Assembly (NCBI GenBank): GCA_035235625.1 | Contig: CP141148.1 | Location: forward strand, 1,922,001-1,986,000 | Source of the DNA: Saururus chinensis | Lineage: Eukaryota > Streptophyta > Magnoliopsida > Piperales > Saururaceae | Length of the DNA: 64,000 nucleotides | Direction: 5' to 3' | Shown: in pieces, positions 1 through 11,521 of the stretch | Layout: each line of letters opens with the position of its first letter | Position numbering within the stretch: position 1 is the first letter of the stretch | Made by a program: the position numbers and the translations under genes | The notes under the pieces: generated by a model | Seen by the model: the letters and a program-made list of their open reading frames with translations, nothing else | Databases searched by the model: none | Told to the model about the DNA's origin: nothing

Positions 1-220
1 CAGGAAATATGAAGAAGATTTATAATGAAGTCCAATTTAAGCAAAATATTGGAAGTCCCCACTGAAATATGAGAACCGACTATAATGGCAACCAATGTGC
101 TTCACCCAATTTGCTGCAAACACTTGAATTCCATTTCCTCCTTTAGTGCACATAAAAATTGAACAAAAGTGAGAGAAACAGAAATCAAATATTCAACACA
201 TACGACCAGAAGACACTCAC

Positions 221-593
221 AATGACCGCAACCAACTTGGCGTCGGGGCTCCAGACCGCCTGCAGATTCTCCCCCTCACTCTGCACCGACTCAGAATCCC
301 TCATGTGCTTGCCCAATCTCACCTTGTGCTTGAACACCCAATTCCAAACCAAGTCAAAATTCAGAACCCATTAAACCACAAATGCCACAGAAGATATACA
401 TGCGATCAAAGCCATAACAGGGGATCAAAGGCCGAGGTGGAACCTGAGAGGCGCTCCAGAGCTCGAGATGGGTGGGACCCACGACGAGGAGGCGGCCACC
501 GACGGTCCTGAGGTATACGATCTGCTGGGACGGGGCGGCGCAGAGGCCCGGCAGCAGCGGGACCACCTGCGGCCACCCGTAGGCCATGTACAT
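221..593 (-). CDS. RIC1: RIC1-like guanine nucleotide exchange factor subunit, first two coding exons (partial)
   Basis: RIC1 is the WD40-like subunit of the Ric1-Rgp1 complex, the exchange factor for the Golgi Rab6/Ypt6 GTPase in yeast and animals; the plant protein is assumed to act likewise. Exon 1 (593 down to 444) starts MYMAYGWPQVVPL and contains HLELWSASQ, the very conserved N-terminus of plant RIC1. A 115-bp GT-AG intron (443-329) follows. Exon 2 (328-221) reads HKVRLGKHMRDSESVQSEG and then ENLQAVWSPDAKLVAVI, again matching the family, and ends at a gtgagt donor. The expected next block (family TSSFFLHIF) is not in positions 1-220, so the gene continues beyond the left edge. Both exons are open and in phase, so the gene looks alive. 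Identification is from remembered family sequence; exon boundaries are read directly. Confidence 0.85.
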
Positions 594-720
594 CTTCGCG
601 AATTTGCCCGAAGGCGAGGCGCCGGAGATTGACCAGATCGCCGGAGGAAATGCACACGCACTAACTAGATTCCCGAATCAATGGAGAGAGAGAGAGAGAG
701 AGAAATGTGGGAATATGGGC
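594..720 (-). promoter_or_regulatory. RIC1 5' leader with GA/CT microsatellite
   Basis: The 127 bp upstream of the RIC1 start codon contain a clean GA/TC run at about 683-703. On the gene's own strand this is a CT-rich tract, common in plant 5' UTRs. No convincing TATA box was seen, so the transcription start is not placed. Confidence 0.45.
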
Positions 721-3700
721 TTGTAATATACGAAGACAAGTTACAAGGACCTAGGGCCCGGCAAAGGCCCAGCCCATGAAACACACAATTCACCTTTGAT
801 CCATCTAACATCCATTTCATTGTATATACACCAAAATTTATACAAATATACGACAGTTTTTTGTCTTTGGAGACCTTGGTACGTTTCAAGTTCCCACTTC
901 CATAGAAATACAAAGGGATCTCATTTCTCATAATTCAAGAATTATCATTTTTTTTCTTATTTTTCTAGCTCAATTACGATGCAAGACCGCATATTGTACA
1001 CCATACCGCTTAACTTGGTTGTTTTTCATATTGTGCGACAAAAGGGAGATCACCATACTTGAGAGAATATTCGAAAATGAAGAATTTGACCCTTCAATGT
1101 TTGCCTCAAGTGGGAAGATCTTAACTAGGCAGGATAAGCCTGAAAGCCTCTCAATTAAGCTAGCTTTGTATTGTGAATTGCTTGAGATCAATTTTTGCAT
1201 GTGATGCAAAAAAAATTATGCCTAGTAACGTTTGATGATTTACTCGATGTGTTGCGAATAAAACGAATTAGCAAAAATTTTCATAATCTACTAGAGATAA
1301 ATTTCATTATATGGATTTTTAAATTTTGCAAGTTGGTTGAAAGTGGACAATGGAATAAAAGGTGATGTCATTTTCCAACCATAGGGAATGTTGCTGCACT
1401 CATTGTTGGAGATGGTTACAAGCATTATAGTTAAATTAGATCCTTTTTTTAGGTAGTAGGTCATTTTTTAGGTGTTAGATTTTGGTTTAAAGAAAAGGAT
1501 GTAAATCTGTCAACTTTATGCGTTGCAAGATGAATCTATTATGTCTTTGAGTTGTAGATGGTTATAGAATATATATTTTTGCATAGTGATTGGTATAAAA
1601 GTGTATATTTAAAATTCCATTTACATATGTGAGTCTTGTGTATGTAGAATTCAAACGAAATCCACGAAGACAATGAGTTGTTTGGATGTTAAATTTTTAA
1701 CGATTGTGCCCCAATTTCGGTCTGAATTATCGAAATCATGTTTATGTGCAAAAGGTGGGCAGAATTAAAAAATTCTACGCAAAAGTTGATTCTAAAAGCT
1801 ATTTTGAACCAAAATTGGCCGGAATCATCAAATCATTTCGTGGGGCAATTCTGGCTCCGTTTCGGAATTGTAGTTTTCCTTATTTTTTAACAATTAACTC
1901 TCATATTGATTTGAACCTCAATAAATATACAATATAGGTTGGGCCCACTTTAAAAGTTCAAAATTAGCTACCATTGATCTTATTTGACAGGGCTCAAATT
2001 TAGTAGCACAATAGTACCGAGAACGTATATATCCAAGTTAAAAAAAGAAAGTTATATTAGTTAAAAGTTTTAAAAATAGGTTTGACACAATATCCAAATT
2101 TATTCTAAAAACTTTCATGACCAAAAGTAATTCTAATTTGGTAGTGAATTATTAAAAAAAATCTACTTCAATTTCTACTTATATTTCTAAAAGTTTTAAC
2201 ACACAAACAGCCCCTAATTATTGTTACAAATCCACGAGCTAACACATGATTTTCATGAAAAAATATTCGGTTAATTTAAGACTTAGGTTTGTGATTTTTC
2301 AACCTAGTTCACAAATCAAACCAAGATTCTTATCAATGATTAGAGTGAAGTTTTGTTATAGAAGAAAGTCGGACGATCAAACACGGCACTTGATTCACAT
2401 TGACTCGAATCAAGCTCCACCAGGATTATGAAAACCACCAGAAATTTCCACCCTTTGCTTTGTAGGCTTATGGGATTGATGGCCTTAAAATCTCTCTAAA
2501 TTTGTCAAGTCCTTTTGGTTTTTGTCAAAAGTCTGTTTTCGCATGGCATAGAATGATTATATTAGGATTTGAATAATTGCATAGCAATTATTGGAAGAGA
2601 CGACTCTAATCCCATGAGGACACACTATGTTTAACAAAAACATGGAATTATTACCCTAGTTTAGGATAAATACAACTTTCTTTAAAATTTAGATTTCCAA
2701 ATCAACATGCACTTCTTTTAACACTCACATCTTAGAAAAAAAATCTCAAATAAAACTTTTTTCTCTAGCAATAATGCCTACTAATTGGTGAACTAGAAAA
2801 ATTGGTTGAACCAATATGGTCTGCATGGTAGAATGCCTACTAATTAAATTCACTTGAAGATAAGGATGCTGACATATACAAGTATTAGGACTAGGGATGC
2901 CACTCCAGTTGGGTATATGGTAAAACTTGACCTTATCCAACCCTAATGGGTCGGGTTTGATTTTTCAAATTTAATTTAGATTTTATGTTATCCAACCTAA
3001 CCCAACCCGATTAAAGTTATAAATATAATTTTTTAATCTTCATTTTAATTATAACTCAATATTTTTAATAGGAAAGCAATTTTTTAATAAAAAAAATGTA
3101 TTCTCAACAAGTCAAACTATCAGGATCGGGTTCGGGTTGGGGTTATTTGGGTCGTTCAGGCTTAGTTTACCATTTCTTAAATGATATCAAGTTTGAGTTT
3201 GGCAAATCCCAATCTGATGTCCCTAATTAGGGTGTCACTTGAAGTGTTTAGACATTTACCCACTGAGTAATGATATAATCTACCCATTATCTTCATGTGG
3301 ACCTTCCTAACTAGATTCCATATGGGCAACCTTAACCTAAAAGTCTTATGTCTTCTACGACATGAGAGGAAAACCCATGCCTTCTGGAATAGATGTTGGC
3401 CTCAGCTGCAAAAACTCTTATTTTGCAAGATTATGTACAATTAAAAGATACCCAAAATGTTAAAGAACTTGAGAGAATTCTAAGTTTAGAGACGTATATC
3501 GAGCTGGTTATTTTTGAGCTAGCACATAATTACGAAAAGCAGGTAGATTGTCTATGTTGACACAATCAAATTTACCCCCTCTTCTCTATGTTCATAAGAC
3601 AAAAACTTAACCTCATTTTTGCACACAAAGAAATGGGAAAAGCTCAAACGAAGGTACTAGCTGGCAGTTGCAAAAGCTTTTTTAAAAAAAAATTATATGA

Positions 3701-4800
3701 AGGACGAAATTAAGTTTAAGTTGATTTCGTCTTTCTAAAGGATAAAATCGGGTTAAAAAAAATTAAGCTGAGAAGGACAAAATCAACTTAAAGGACAAAA
3801 TCGTCATATCGTGGCCATAAAAAGTCTTAACGGAGATATCTCCCATGAACATGGATTTCACCAGCGGAGAGGATGAGCCCGACTCCTTCCTTGGATTCTG
3901 CGTCTTGTCCCCAAATGACTCCTCTGTCCCCAACACGTAATAAATCAACATAGATTTGAATAAACATGAAAAGTTCTTCCATTAAAAAGGAAATCTTGAT
4001 CATATAATTATTATCAATCACAACTAAGATCTAAATTAAAAAGAAACTAAAACTTATCTATAACTTCATCAACTCCTAAGTAAAAGAAAAGTTTAGTCTT
4101 CCATTGTAGAAGAAAGCACTTGAATCTCCATTGAAAGCTTTGAGTTCTCTTCCATCTTCTTCTTCCTTTTTCTCTTCATAAAATCTCCTGGAATCCTTCA
4201 ATTTTGAGTCAAATATGTCTTTATATAGGCAGAAGAACCGTAGGAAGAAGTTCTATATGAAAAGGATTCAAAATTGGCTTAAACAAGGAAATTGCGCGTT
4301 ATCCCGCTCAAACGCCCTACATGCCTGTTCGAATGCCTATACTGCATTTTGCTTCAAAATTATGTTGTCCCGTTTGATACTTCAAACGCCCCATTCAAAC
4401 GGCTACACTGTTTTTGCAATCTGGACAGTTTTTCTGGACAATCTATATTCTGTTCATTAAGCTTTTTATTTATGTCCATATTAATTTCCAACTTGTTTAT
4501 AACTCCAAAAAGTTGTCCAAATCACTTTAAAGCATGTCAAGACTATTTTTAAATTATTTCAAACATCGTCCAAGTACCTCAATAAGCGCACTTTACCTAC
4601 AAAACATAAAATATCATACTTTAGACATGTAGAATATAACTAAAATTCCAACTTGATTCAAATACATATCTAAACTACTAATAACTACAAAATTATTAAT
4701 AATTAAACTAAAATACTAATATCTATATTAATCTAAATAAACCATAACTAACTCTAAATTAACCTAATCTATACTAGCAAATAAGGTAAAAAGGCATATA
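721..4800. other. AT-rich intergenic region, no gene recognised
   Basis: No open frame here resembles a known protein. The longest (about 60-85 codons at 970-1209, 1704-1937, 4215-4552) have no recognisable motif. Around 2930-3220 there is a stretch rich in aacccaacccga and gggttcgggttgg, a dispersed low-complexity type common in plants. At 4130-4220 a TC-rich block runs into ctttatatagg, which could be an LTR promoter remnant, but no ends or duplications were found. Confidence 0.5.
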
Positions 4801-4826
4801 AAATATATATATTTCATACTTATCAA

Positions 4827-5013
4827 TTGCTCGAAGGCTTTGACCTTGAGGAGCAGGGGTTGTTCAAAGGCATTGGCCTTGAGGAGCATGTCTATTTGAT
4901 AAGGGGTTGCTTGAAGACTTGACCTTGAGGAGCAAGGGTTGCTCAAAGGCGTTGGACTTGAGGAGCATGTCTATTTGATAAGGGTTTGCTCGAGGGCTTC
5001 GACCTTGAAGAGC
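4827..5013. repeat. Tandem repeat, about 80-bp unit, 2.3 copies
   Basis: Units start near 4827, 4907 and 4986. Each runs ttgctcgaaggcttygaccttgaggagca, then ttgctcaaaggcgttggmcttgaggagcatg, then tctatttgataagg. Every unit itself contains two related half-units around cttgaggagca. Open frames on the minus strand are by-products of the repetition. Confidence 0.8.
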
Positions 5014-5104
5014 AGGTTTATTCTCTCTGTGTATGGACTTGCATGTTAGAGTAGTATGTGTGAGATACTTATGCATGCCTGGTGAATGAGAATGTTAATG
5101 CATG

Positions 5105-5485
5105 ATCTGAAATGTATATTAGAGATACATCTCATATAGGTTTATATGATGATGAATGCATGATCTAAATGTGTGGTAGAGACACTTCTCATGTGGTATA
5201 GGTGACATTCTATATAATCTGAATTGTGTAATGGAGACACTATTATGTAGGTTTATGTGATATGAATGCATGATCAAAAAGTGTGTGAATGAGACACTAT
5301 TATGTAGGTTTATGTGATATGAATGCATGATCAGAAATTGTGTCTTGAGACACTATTATGTAGGTTTATGTGATATGAATACATGATCAGAAAGTATGTA
5401 AATGAGACACTATTATGCAGGTTTATGTGATATAGTTGTATGATCAGAAAAGAGTGTGAAAGACACTTCTTATGTGATTTATGAG
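5105..5485. repeat. Tandem repeat, about 57-bp unit, 6-7 degenerate copies
   Basis: The core unit reads tatgaatgcatgatcagaaa, then gtgtgtgaatgagacactat, then tatgtaggtttatgtga. The central copies (5215-5430) are the best preserved and copies decay towards both ends. It lies inside what looks like LTR sequence (see the next entry). Confidence 0.8.
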
Positions 5486-5649
5486 ATTATCATGCTTGAT
5501 TTGAGTAGATATGAACAAATACCTATGTGGGATGCATGTTAGGTTATAACTTGAATATTTATGACTTGACTTGATAGGTATGTCTTATGCAAGTTAGTTC
5601 TTATGTTTATGGTTAAATAGAGGTTTTAGCTAGTAAATGATCAGAAAGT

Positions 5650-6234
5650 GGTATAACATCTTAATTTTGGATCTGAATTGCTACATTGCCATGCTTTTGT
5701 GTTTTCTGATTATTATAGTTATATTCAAACCATTATTGAGTTTTTATACTCACCTCACTTTCCTTATTTTATCTTGGGGTTGCATGGTGTGACATGCAGT
5801 CGAACAGGATCCTCTTTATGAGGAAATGTCGGGGAGAGCTTGGGAGTAGGAGTGGAAGCAACTAGATTTTGCATCTCTCTCCGATTATTTTGTTATGATG
5901 TTAGAACTCTTGTGAAGTAGTTCTTGTTTCAGACTTGTTATATATTATATCTTTAGATTTGTTTAAGACCTTGTTTTGGGCCAAGTGTGTTGGTTGTGGA
6001 TTATTATTATGTGGGTTTGAGATTGGTGGTTTAATTTAGAGTTTAAGTAACTCTTTTGGTTCTACCTATTTACTCTTGCTCAAAGTAGTGCGTAACTCCG
6101 TTAATTAGACTACCTGTGGTAAGGGCATAAGTCTTCCACTATTTCTTTAACTATTTTCAATACCGTCGCCCCCGTGCCCTGGACTGGCCCTTGGACCAGG
6201 TTCGGCTCGGGTCGGGCAGTGCCGGGGTGTGATA
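5650..6234 (+). mobile_element. LTR-like 3' part of a Ty3/gypsy-type element (old)
   Basis: The block ends in gttcggctcgggtcgggcag followed by tgccggggtgtgata, the kind of GC-rich terminus seen at the 3' end of many plant gypsy LTRs. It abuts an unrelated LTR fragment at 6235. No start, no partner LTR and no target duplication were found, so the family call is tentative. The satellite-like arrays at 4827-5485 may belong to the same LTR. Confidence 0.35.
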
Positions 6235-8007
6235 CTCTATCACCTCTTACTGTTCATCACCCATACTTCTGCCCACACACATACATATACATATCCATCG
6301 CATAGGCATATAGCAATCATACATACTTTCATATACACAATTCCATACATAGCTTACCAACATACTCACTAGCCATCACTAGCATACACACAATCCACAT
6401 ACATTAGCTTACCAACGTACTCGCTAGCCATCACTAGCACATACATACACATCCAAACACGTAGCTTACCAACATACTCACTAGCCATCACTAGCACATA
6501 CATGTCATCCATACATGTAGCTTACCAACATACTCTCAAGCCATTAATAGCACACACATGCACATCCATACACGTAGCTTACCAACATATTAACATACCC
6601 GCTAGCCATCACTAGCGCACAAATACATCAACAATACTTAGAGCTCACATGAATGTCATATGCATTTTAACATGACATAATTTATCCTCTTACATCATGC
6701 AAACGGATCATAATTTGACATTCAAAGCATTGATCATACAATCCTAGCATGCTGCTACTCATTCAAAGCATGCTATCATGAAATTACGAGTTCAAATCTC
6801 CCTTACCTCATAATCATAATGTTTTATGGAGACCACACGATGGTGGCGGCGGAGTTGGAGGCCAAAAAATTGCTAAGTTGAGAGAGCTGATGTCCCAAGG
6901 GTTTAGGAAGCGTCGGAAGTCAATGCGGGTTATACAATGGAGTGTCAGAAATCAATGCGGCAAAATTCGCGATCCACGGCGACACACCAGGGAGGCTGGG
7001 AGAAAGGTTGTGCCAACTTAAGTGGCGGTGCAACCAGAAGTCAAGGGTGTCCTCACTGAAGGTCGATTGGTTGGTGAGAAGTACTCGATCGACTGTAAGA
7101 CGTCGAAATTGGCTACAGATAGCACCCAACGACGGTGATTTCGTGTCAACAAGGGCCCACATAAGGGTGAAGCAGGTCAATAGGGGCGAAGTGGGGTAAA
7201 AAATGGCAACCCCTAACCGACACCAAATCAAGGTAGGATGGACGGAGTCCGACTGGAGTTCATCCGGTGGCCGAACGACGACGGAAACACACTGGCGTCT
7301 CAAAAATATAACGAACAGTGAACTGAAAAGAAAAACAAAAACCAAACAAAGTACTGGCAACTCACAGAGGAGCAAGGAGAGCATGGTGGCAGCCCTGGTT
7401 GTTGCCTATGGGTTCCTAGCGGCCAAATGAAGATAAGTCTAGTTGAGGGCGACCGCAAAGGGCATCAAAATCGCCCTCCTATGGCCCAAAAACAAATTTA
7501 AGAGATGAGAAAAACCGAAGAAAAGACCGGTACCTTGTGGAGGAGCGAAGAGGACATGGTGGCAGTCATAGCCGGTATCTATGAACTCGTGGTGGTAAGG
7601 CGAAGTGGATCCTGACAAGAACCGGTGGAATTCGACGACAGAGGAGGGACAATGGAGTGACCGGAATCATACTCAGGTTTCCTCACAAAACTTACTGGAT
7701 GTCAAAAAAAAATTTGGACATATGTAAGTTTCTGGAATGTGTCAATCCATTCCATACTTATATTCTTTTTTTCCTTTTATGTCCCTAACACGCGTTAACC
7801 TCTTTTTTAGTGTTATACCTCCAAAATTCGCGTCGAAAGCACACAGCGAGGCCTATGGTCCGAGACTAAGCCCCACACCCGACTCTATTAGTATAAATAT
7901 TAGGGTAAATACACAAATATGCCAAAGTGTCATATTTTCCTGCCCAAAATGATCATAAAAATAGAGGGAAAATCACAAAAAATAATAGAAAAATCAAGGA
8001 CATTACA
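6235..8007 (+). mobile_element. Truncated copy (copy B) of the 4.9-kb LTR family
   Basis: From ctctatcacctcttactg onward this segment is colinear with 44410-46874 of the solo LTR inside the CACTA element and with 62810 onward of copy C. Shared blocks include gctagccatcactagc repeats, the stretch around 6720-6790 (cctagcatgctgctactcat), the GC-rich 6840-7660 block, and a 3' end ggacattaca like ggaccttaca of the full copy. The 5' 2.4 kb is missing. The element is broken and looks older than the other two copies. Confidence 0.8.
6345..6625. repeat. gctagccatcactagc array in LTR copy B
   Basis: Five units of roughly 55-60 bp, each with gcttaccaacatactc followed by the imperfect palindrome gctagccatcactagc. 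Copies A and C carry the same core motif with other unit lengths and counts. Confidence 0.8.
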
Positions 8008-8213
8008 CACTCCAAAAAAGGGAAGACCGGCACAAGCGCCCATATAATGCCTCAAAAAGTGTCATCTTAATGTTCGCTTGATAATTGTTGTGGTAAGCAA
8101 ACTCTACCAAAGGTAGGTGCTACTCCCAACTTCCTTCCCACTCAAGTATACATGCCCGAAGCATATCCTCAAGTATTTGGATGGTCCTCTCCGATTGCCT
8201 ATCGGTCTGAGGG
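8008..8213 (-). mobile_element. Ty3/gypsy integrase remnant, downstream side
   Basis: Read on the minus strand this shows integrase-core signatures of plant Ty3/gypsy elements: a QTDRQSERTIQILEDML block (family QTDGQSERTIQ) and an LFEALYGRLCRSS block (family FEALYGRRCRSP). It is an old, broken fossil with few but clear breaks. It is bounded at one side by the end of LTR copy B and at the other by the LARD-like element inserted into it. Confidence 0.8.
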
Positions 8214-8218
8214 TAATT
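8214..8218. other. Target-site duplication gtaat (left)
   Basis: The five bases immediately before the first LTR (gtaat) are repeated exactly after the second LTR at 15948-15952. This fixes both ends of the LARD-like element. Confidence 0.9.
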
Positions 8219-8569
8219 GTAACGACCCGTTTTTCGGTTACGCTTAACCCAGGAGGGTTAAGGGTAATTCGGTAATTTGAGATTAATATTAAGGGTTTTC
8301 ATTAGATGAAATACCCGTAGCCAGGTAGAGCTTGGCATTACGAGCATAACGATTCGAAGAACACGCGAAACAGAGGTCGGGACCGGAAATTACGATATTT
8401 GAGAAACGTGCTTTATAGGCGGGACCCCCTTGGAAATAGTGTGGTTTGCTGTTTTAAGTGGGTTTGTATCGAAGGGCTCGACGATACGAGTCCAACGGTA
8501 CCTAGAACGCGCAAATCCGAATCCGGAGTAAGGAGATACGCGCATTTGTAAAAATAAAATAAAAAAATG

Positions 8570-8830
8570 GAAAATGGGTGAACCGGCGCTCGGCTGGCGC
8601 GCGCTGCAGCGCGAGCCGGCGCGACACGCGCCCGCATTACCGCGGGCGCCGCGGTTTCACGCGCGCCGCGGTTTCGCGCGAGCCGCGGTTCCGCGCAAAC
8701 ACGACCCGCGTAACGCGCGGGCGCGAGCCGCACGCGGTTTCGGCGGGCGCAGCCGGATTTGGCGGCGCGGTGCCGCGGTTTCGGCGGCTCGGGGGTCTAT
8801 ATATACCCCATTTCGTTCCTTCTCTGACCC
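8570..8830 (+). promoter_or_regulatory. CpG-rich LTR promoter with TATA box
   Basis: 8575-8795 is almost all G and C, full of cgcg and gccgcggttt motifs, in a genome that is otherwise AT-rich. It runs straight into tctatatatacccc (TATA core 8798-8805), so transcription should start near 8830. The second LTR repeats the layout (TATA 14307-14314) with a slightly longer GC block. Promoter function is inferred from layout. Confidence 0.7.
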
Positions 8831-9489
8831 AGAACTTCTCCACCCCCGTTTCTGACCATTCTGAGGCCGATTAAGGCCGTTTAAGACCTGTTTCCTACTA
8901 AATCGAGTATGCTCTACGCAAAGGAGCTGTCCGTTCTTCGAGTTGGAGACCGTATGATGAAGAAACGTCCAAAGACAAGAGGAAGTCATGTCTGTTATCT
9001 TCATGCACCGGTGAACTTCATTTTCTCTGTTTCTAGCCATCCCAACTCCGATTTAGTTGGTCCAAGAGGCGTTCTCAACTAAATCGAGTATGTTCTACGT
9101 GGTGGAGGTTTCTGTTTTCTGAGTTGGCAATCGTATGAAGAGGAAACGCCCCAAGACCAGGAGAGGTTCTACCCGTACCAACCAACTTTGTTTTCTCTGT
9201 TTCTGGCCACCCCCAGCTCCGATTTAGTCGATTCAAGAGCCGTTCTTGACTAAATCGAAGGTGTTCTACGCGATGGTGGGTTCTATTTTCTGAGCTGACA
9301 ACCTTATAAGGAGGAAATGCCTCGAGATTAAGCAAGGCCCTGCCCGAACACCGAAACAAGAAAAAGACACCCGAAGTAAGACGGGGTTCTATCCGTAGAT
9401 ACCGATACTGTATGGGTTATGATAGAAGTAAGTATTTCTGATCTTCCGTACAGCATGTGCTAAGTTATGATGTGTGTTATGCTACGATT

Positions 9490-9845
9490 CCTATATGCCA
9501 TGCTATGTGCCTATATACCATGCTAGGTGCCTATATACTATGCTATGTGCCTATATACCATGCTATGTGCCTATATACTATGCTATGTACCTATATGCCA
9601 TGCTAGGTGCCTATATGTCATGCTATGTGCCTATATACTATGCTATGTGCCTATATACTATGCTATGTGCCTATATACTATACTATGTGTCTATATACTA
9701 TGCAATGTACCTATATACTATGCCATGTACTTATATGTCATGCTAGGTGCCTATATGCCATGCTATGTGCCTATATACTATGCTATGTGCCTATATACTA
9801 TGCTACGTGCCTATATACTATGCTATGTGCCTAGATGCCATGATG
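9490..9845 (+). repeat. 20-bp tandem array in 5' LTR
   Basis: About 18 copies of ctatatactatgctatgtgc with small variants (ccatg, taggtgc, gtacc). It lies downstream of the TATA box, so it would be transcribed into the element's R/U5 leader. The sister array is at about 15000-15368. Confidence 0.93.
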
Positions 9846-9867
9846 TATACTTATATGACGTGTGTGG

Positions 9868-9978
9868 TCTCGCTCTAGGGTAGAGCGAGACGTGTAATTT
9901 GTGTTCTCGGTCTCGGCTCAGTGATAGAGCGAGATACGTGTATGAGATTTTGATCCTGCTCTATGGTAGAGCGAGATG
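9868..9978 (+). other. Three small hairpins in LTR
   Basis: tctcgctctagggtagagcg is a hairpin with an 8-bp perfect stem (ctcgctct/agagcgag). Related stems follow near 9913 (ctcagtgatagagcgag) and 9955 (gctctatggtagagcgag). They are kept in the other LTR at about 15396-15506. Possible roles are termination, poly(A) or packaging signals; none is shown. Confidence 0.6.
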
Positions 9979-10420
9979 TACGATTCCGTTAATTTATTAA
10001 CTTCCGCTTGACTCCGATATATGATGAGTGTTTGTATACTCCGATTAAATATTCGGAGATATGTATTTTACACGTATGATTTTGTGATGTTTGTAGTATG
10101 TAGTAGCCATTAGGCAGAACTACGTTCGGATCCAATCGTATTGGGATAATATCCAATACGTACGTAGGCAACCAACGGCAAGGCAACGTTGGCCCGATCC
10201 AAATCTTTATAATAATATGTTTTATTTTGTTTTACACGCGACGAACTATGAAGCTTCGTCGTGCGTACAACCTAAGTCTACGTACGAGGAAGCCTTAAAG
10301 CTCCGTAGTGCGTAGACGAACGTTGTAACTCTCGCACTTAGACGATGATTCCTGGCTCAAGGAAAGAAAATTTTCCTATTAGTGATTTTGTGGGCCTGGC
10401 TCGGGTCGGGTCGCCACAAT

Positions 10421-10432
10421 TGGTATCGGAGC
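10421..10432 (+). other. Primer-binding site (initiator tRNA-Met type)
   Basis: Two bases after the 5' LTR comes tggtatcggagc, one mismatch from tggtatcagagc, the standard site complementary to the 3' end of plant initiator tRNA-Met. Confidence 0.88.
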
Positions 10433-11505
10433 ATTGATCTGTCTGCGAGAGCGTAATATTTTATTAATTTAATAAGTATTTTGATTTGAATTTTGAAATA
10501 AGTAGAATTTCTATTTTGAATGCGTTTTGATTATTTTTGAAATGAATTGTGATTTTTTTTTTAAAATTTCTCTTCTGGACGTGTTGTTGTGGATTTCAAA
10601 TAAAATCCGATTTTCTTCTTTTGGTCAAGCCCGTATGTTATCAACACAAACTTTAATTTTGAATTTTTTTGTTTTACATCGATAATTTTAATTTAAGACG
10701 GAATTCTATTTTATGAATTTCGATCTTAAATAAAGAATGTTTTGAATATGTTGTTATGAACAAGTTGTATCGGATTTGATTCTAAATTAGTTCAAACTTT
10801 AATTTTGACAAATTCTAAATTACTTTATTAGAAGTAATTTTAAAGTTTTATGTTATGTATGTGTATCTGATTGATGACAAGCTTATACTTTATAGATGTC
10901 AATTTAATTTAGAATTGATTTAGAATTCTTGCTTTGAATATGGTGCATCCAATTTATTATGAAATTTAATCGTATAATTAATTGAGATTTTTATTGCCAT
11001 GTGTTGCATTAAAAATTTGATGTAAACATCAATATGATTATTTTGATTTTTCAACTGAAATTTATTTATAGCTTAAGTCTGGATTTGTTGCATCTTGTTT
11101 AATTATTTTTATTTTTATTTTATTTCAATCAATTTAGAAATTGGATTTCATATGACTTTTGCTTTTAAACTTTTCATTATATATGTGATTTATATGAAGT
11201 CCGATTTTATGAAATTTGATTTTTAATTTTGAGTTATATAAAAATTCTTTCTAAATAAGTTGATTTGGATTTAATTTAGAATTTCATTCTGCATGTGTTG
11301 CATCGAATTTAAGACGGATTCAAATTTCTTCAAATTTCAATTTTTTCACCGAGAATGAATTGAAATTTTGTTTTCTCGTATGGCTTTGGATTTAATCGGA
11401 AACTTTTATTTTTATGAATTGTGATTTTGAATTTGACTCAATCGAAAATTTTGTTTTGAATTCGTTACATAATTCTTTTTAAATATTTTCAACGACTTCG
11501 ATTTT
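10433..11505 (+). other. LARD-like interior, AT-rich leader without genes
   Basis: About 1.1 kb of T-rich, low-complexity sequence with recurring gaattttgaattt-like words and no open frame of note. It separates the primer-binding site from the structured repeat units. Confidence 0.6.
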
Positions 11506-11521
11506 AATGTATTTTCAAAGA

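Larger units (their letters stand above)
8219..10418 (+). repeat. 5' LTR of the LARD-like element
   Basis: 2,200 bp from tgtaacgacccg to gggtcgccaca. Layout: 5' flank with few features; an extremely GC- and CpG-rich block (8570-8795); a TATA box; three imperfect 160-170-bp repeats (about 8890-9350) each with the motif ctaaatcgagtatgytctac; a 20-bp tandem array (9490-9845); three small hairpins (9868-9978); and a hairpin at 10241-10263 (cgacgaa pairing with ttcgtcg). Confidence 0.93.

Noticed and set aside
9474-9883. Open frames of 75-143 codons over the 20-bp arrays (also 14981-15412), peptides repeating CAYILCYVPIYYAM
   Set aside because: A stop-free 20-bp unit keeps all three forward frames open; the peptides are products of the repeat, with no start context or family resemblance.
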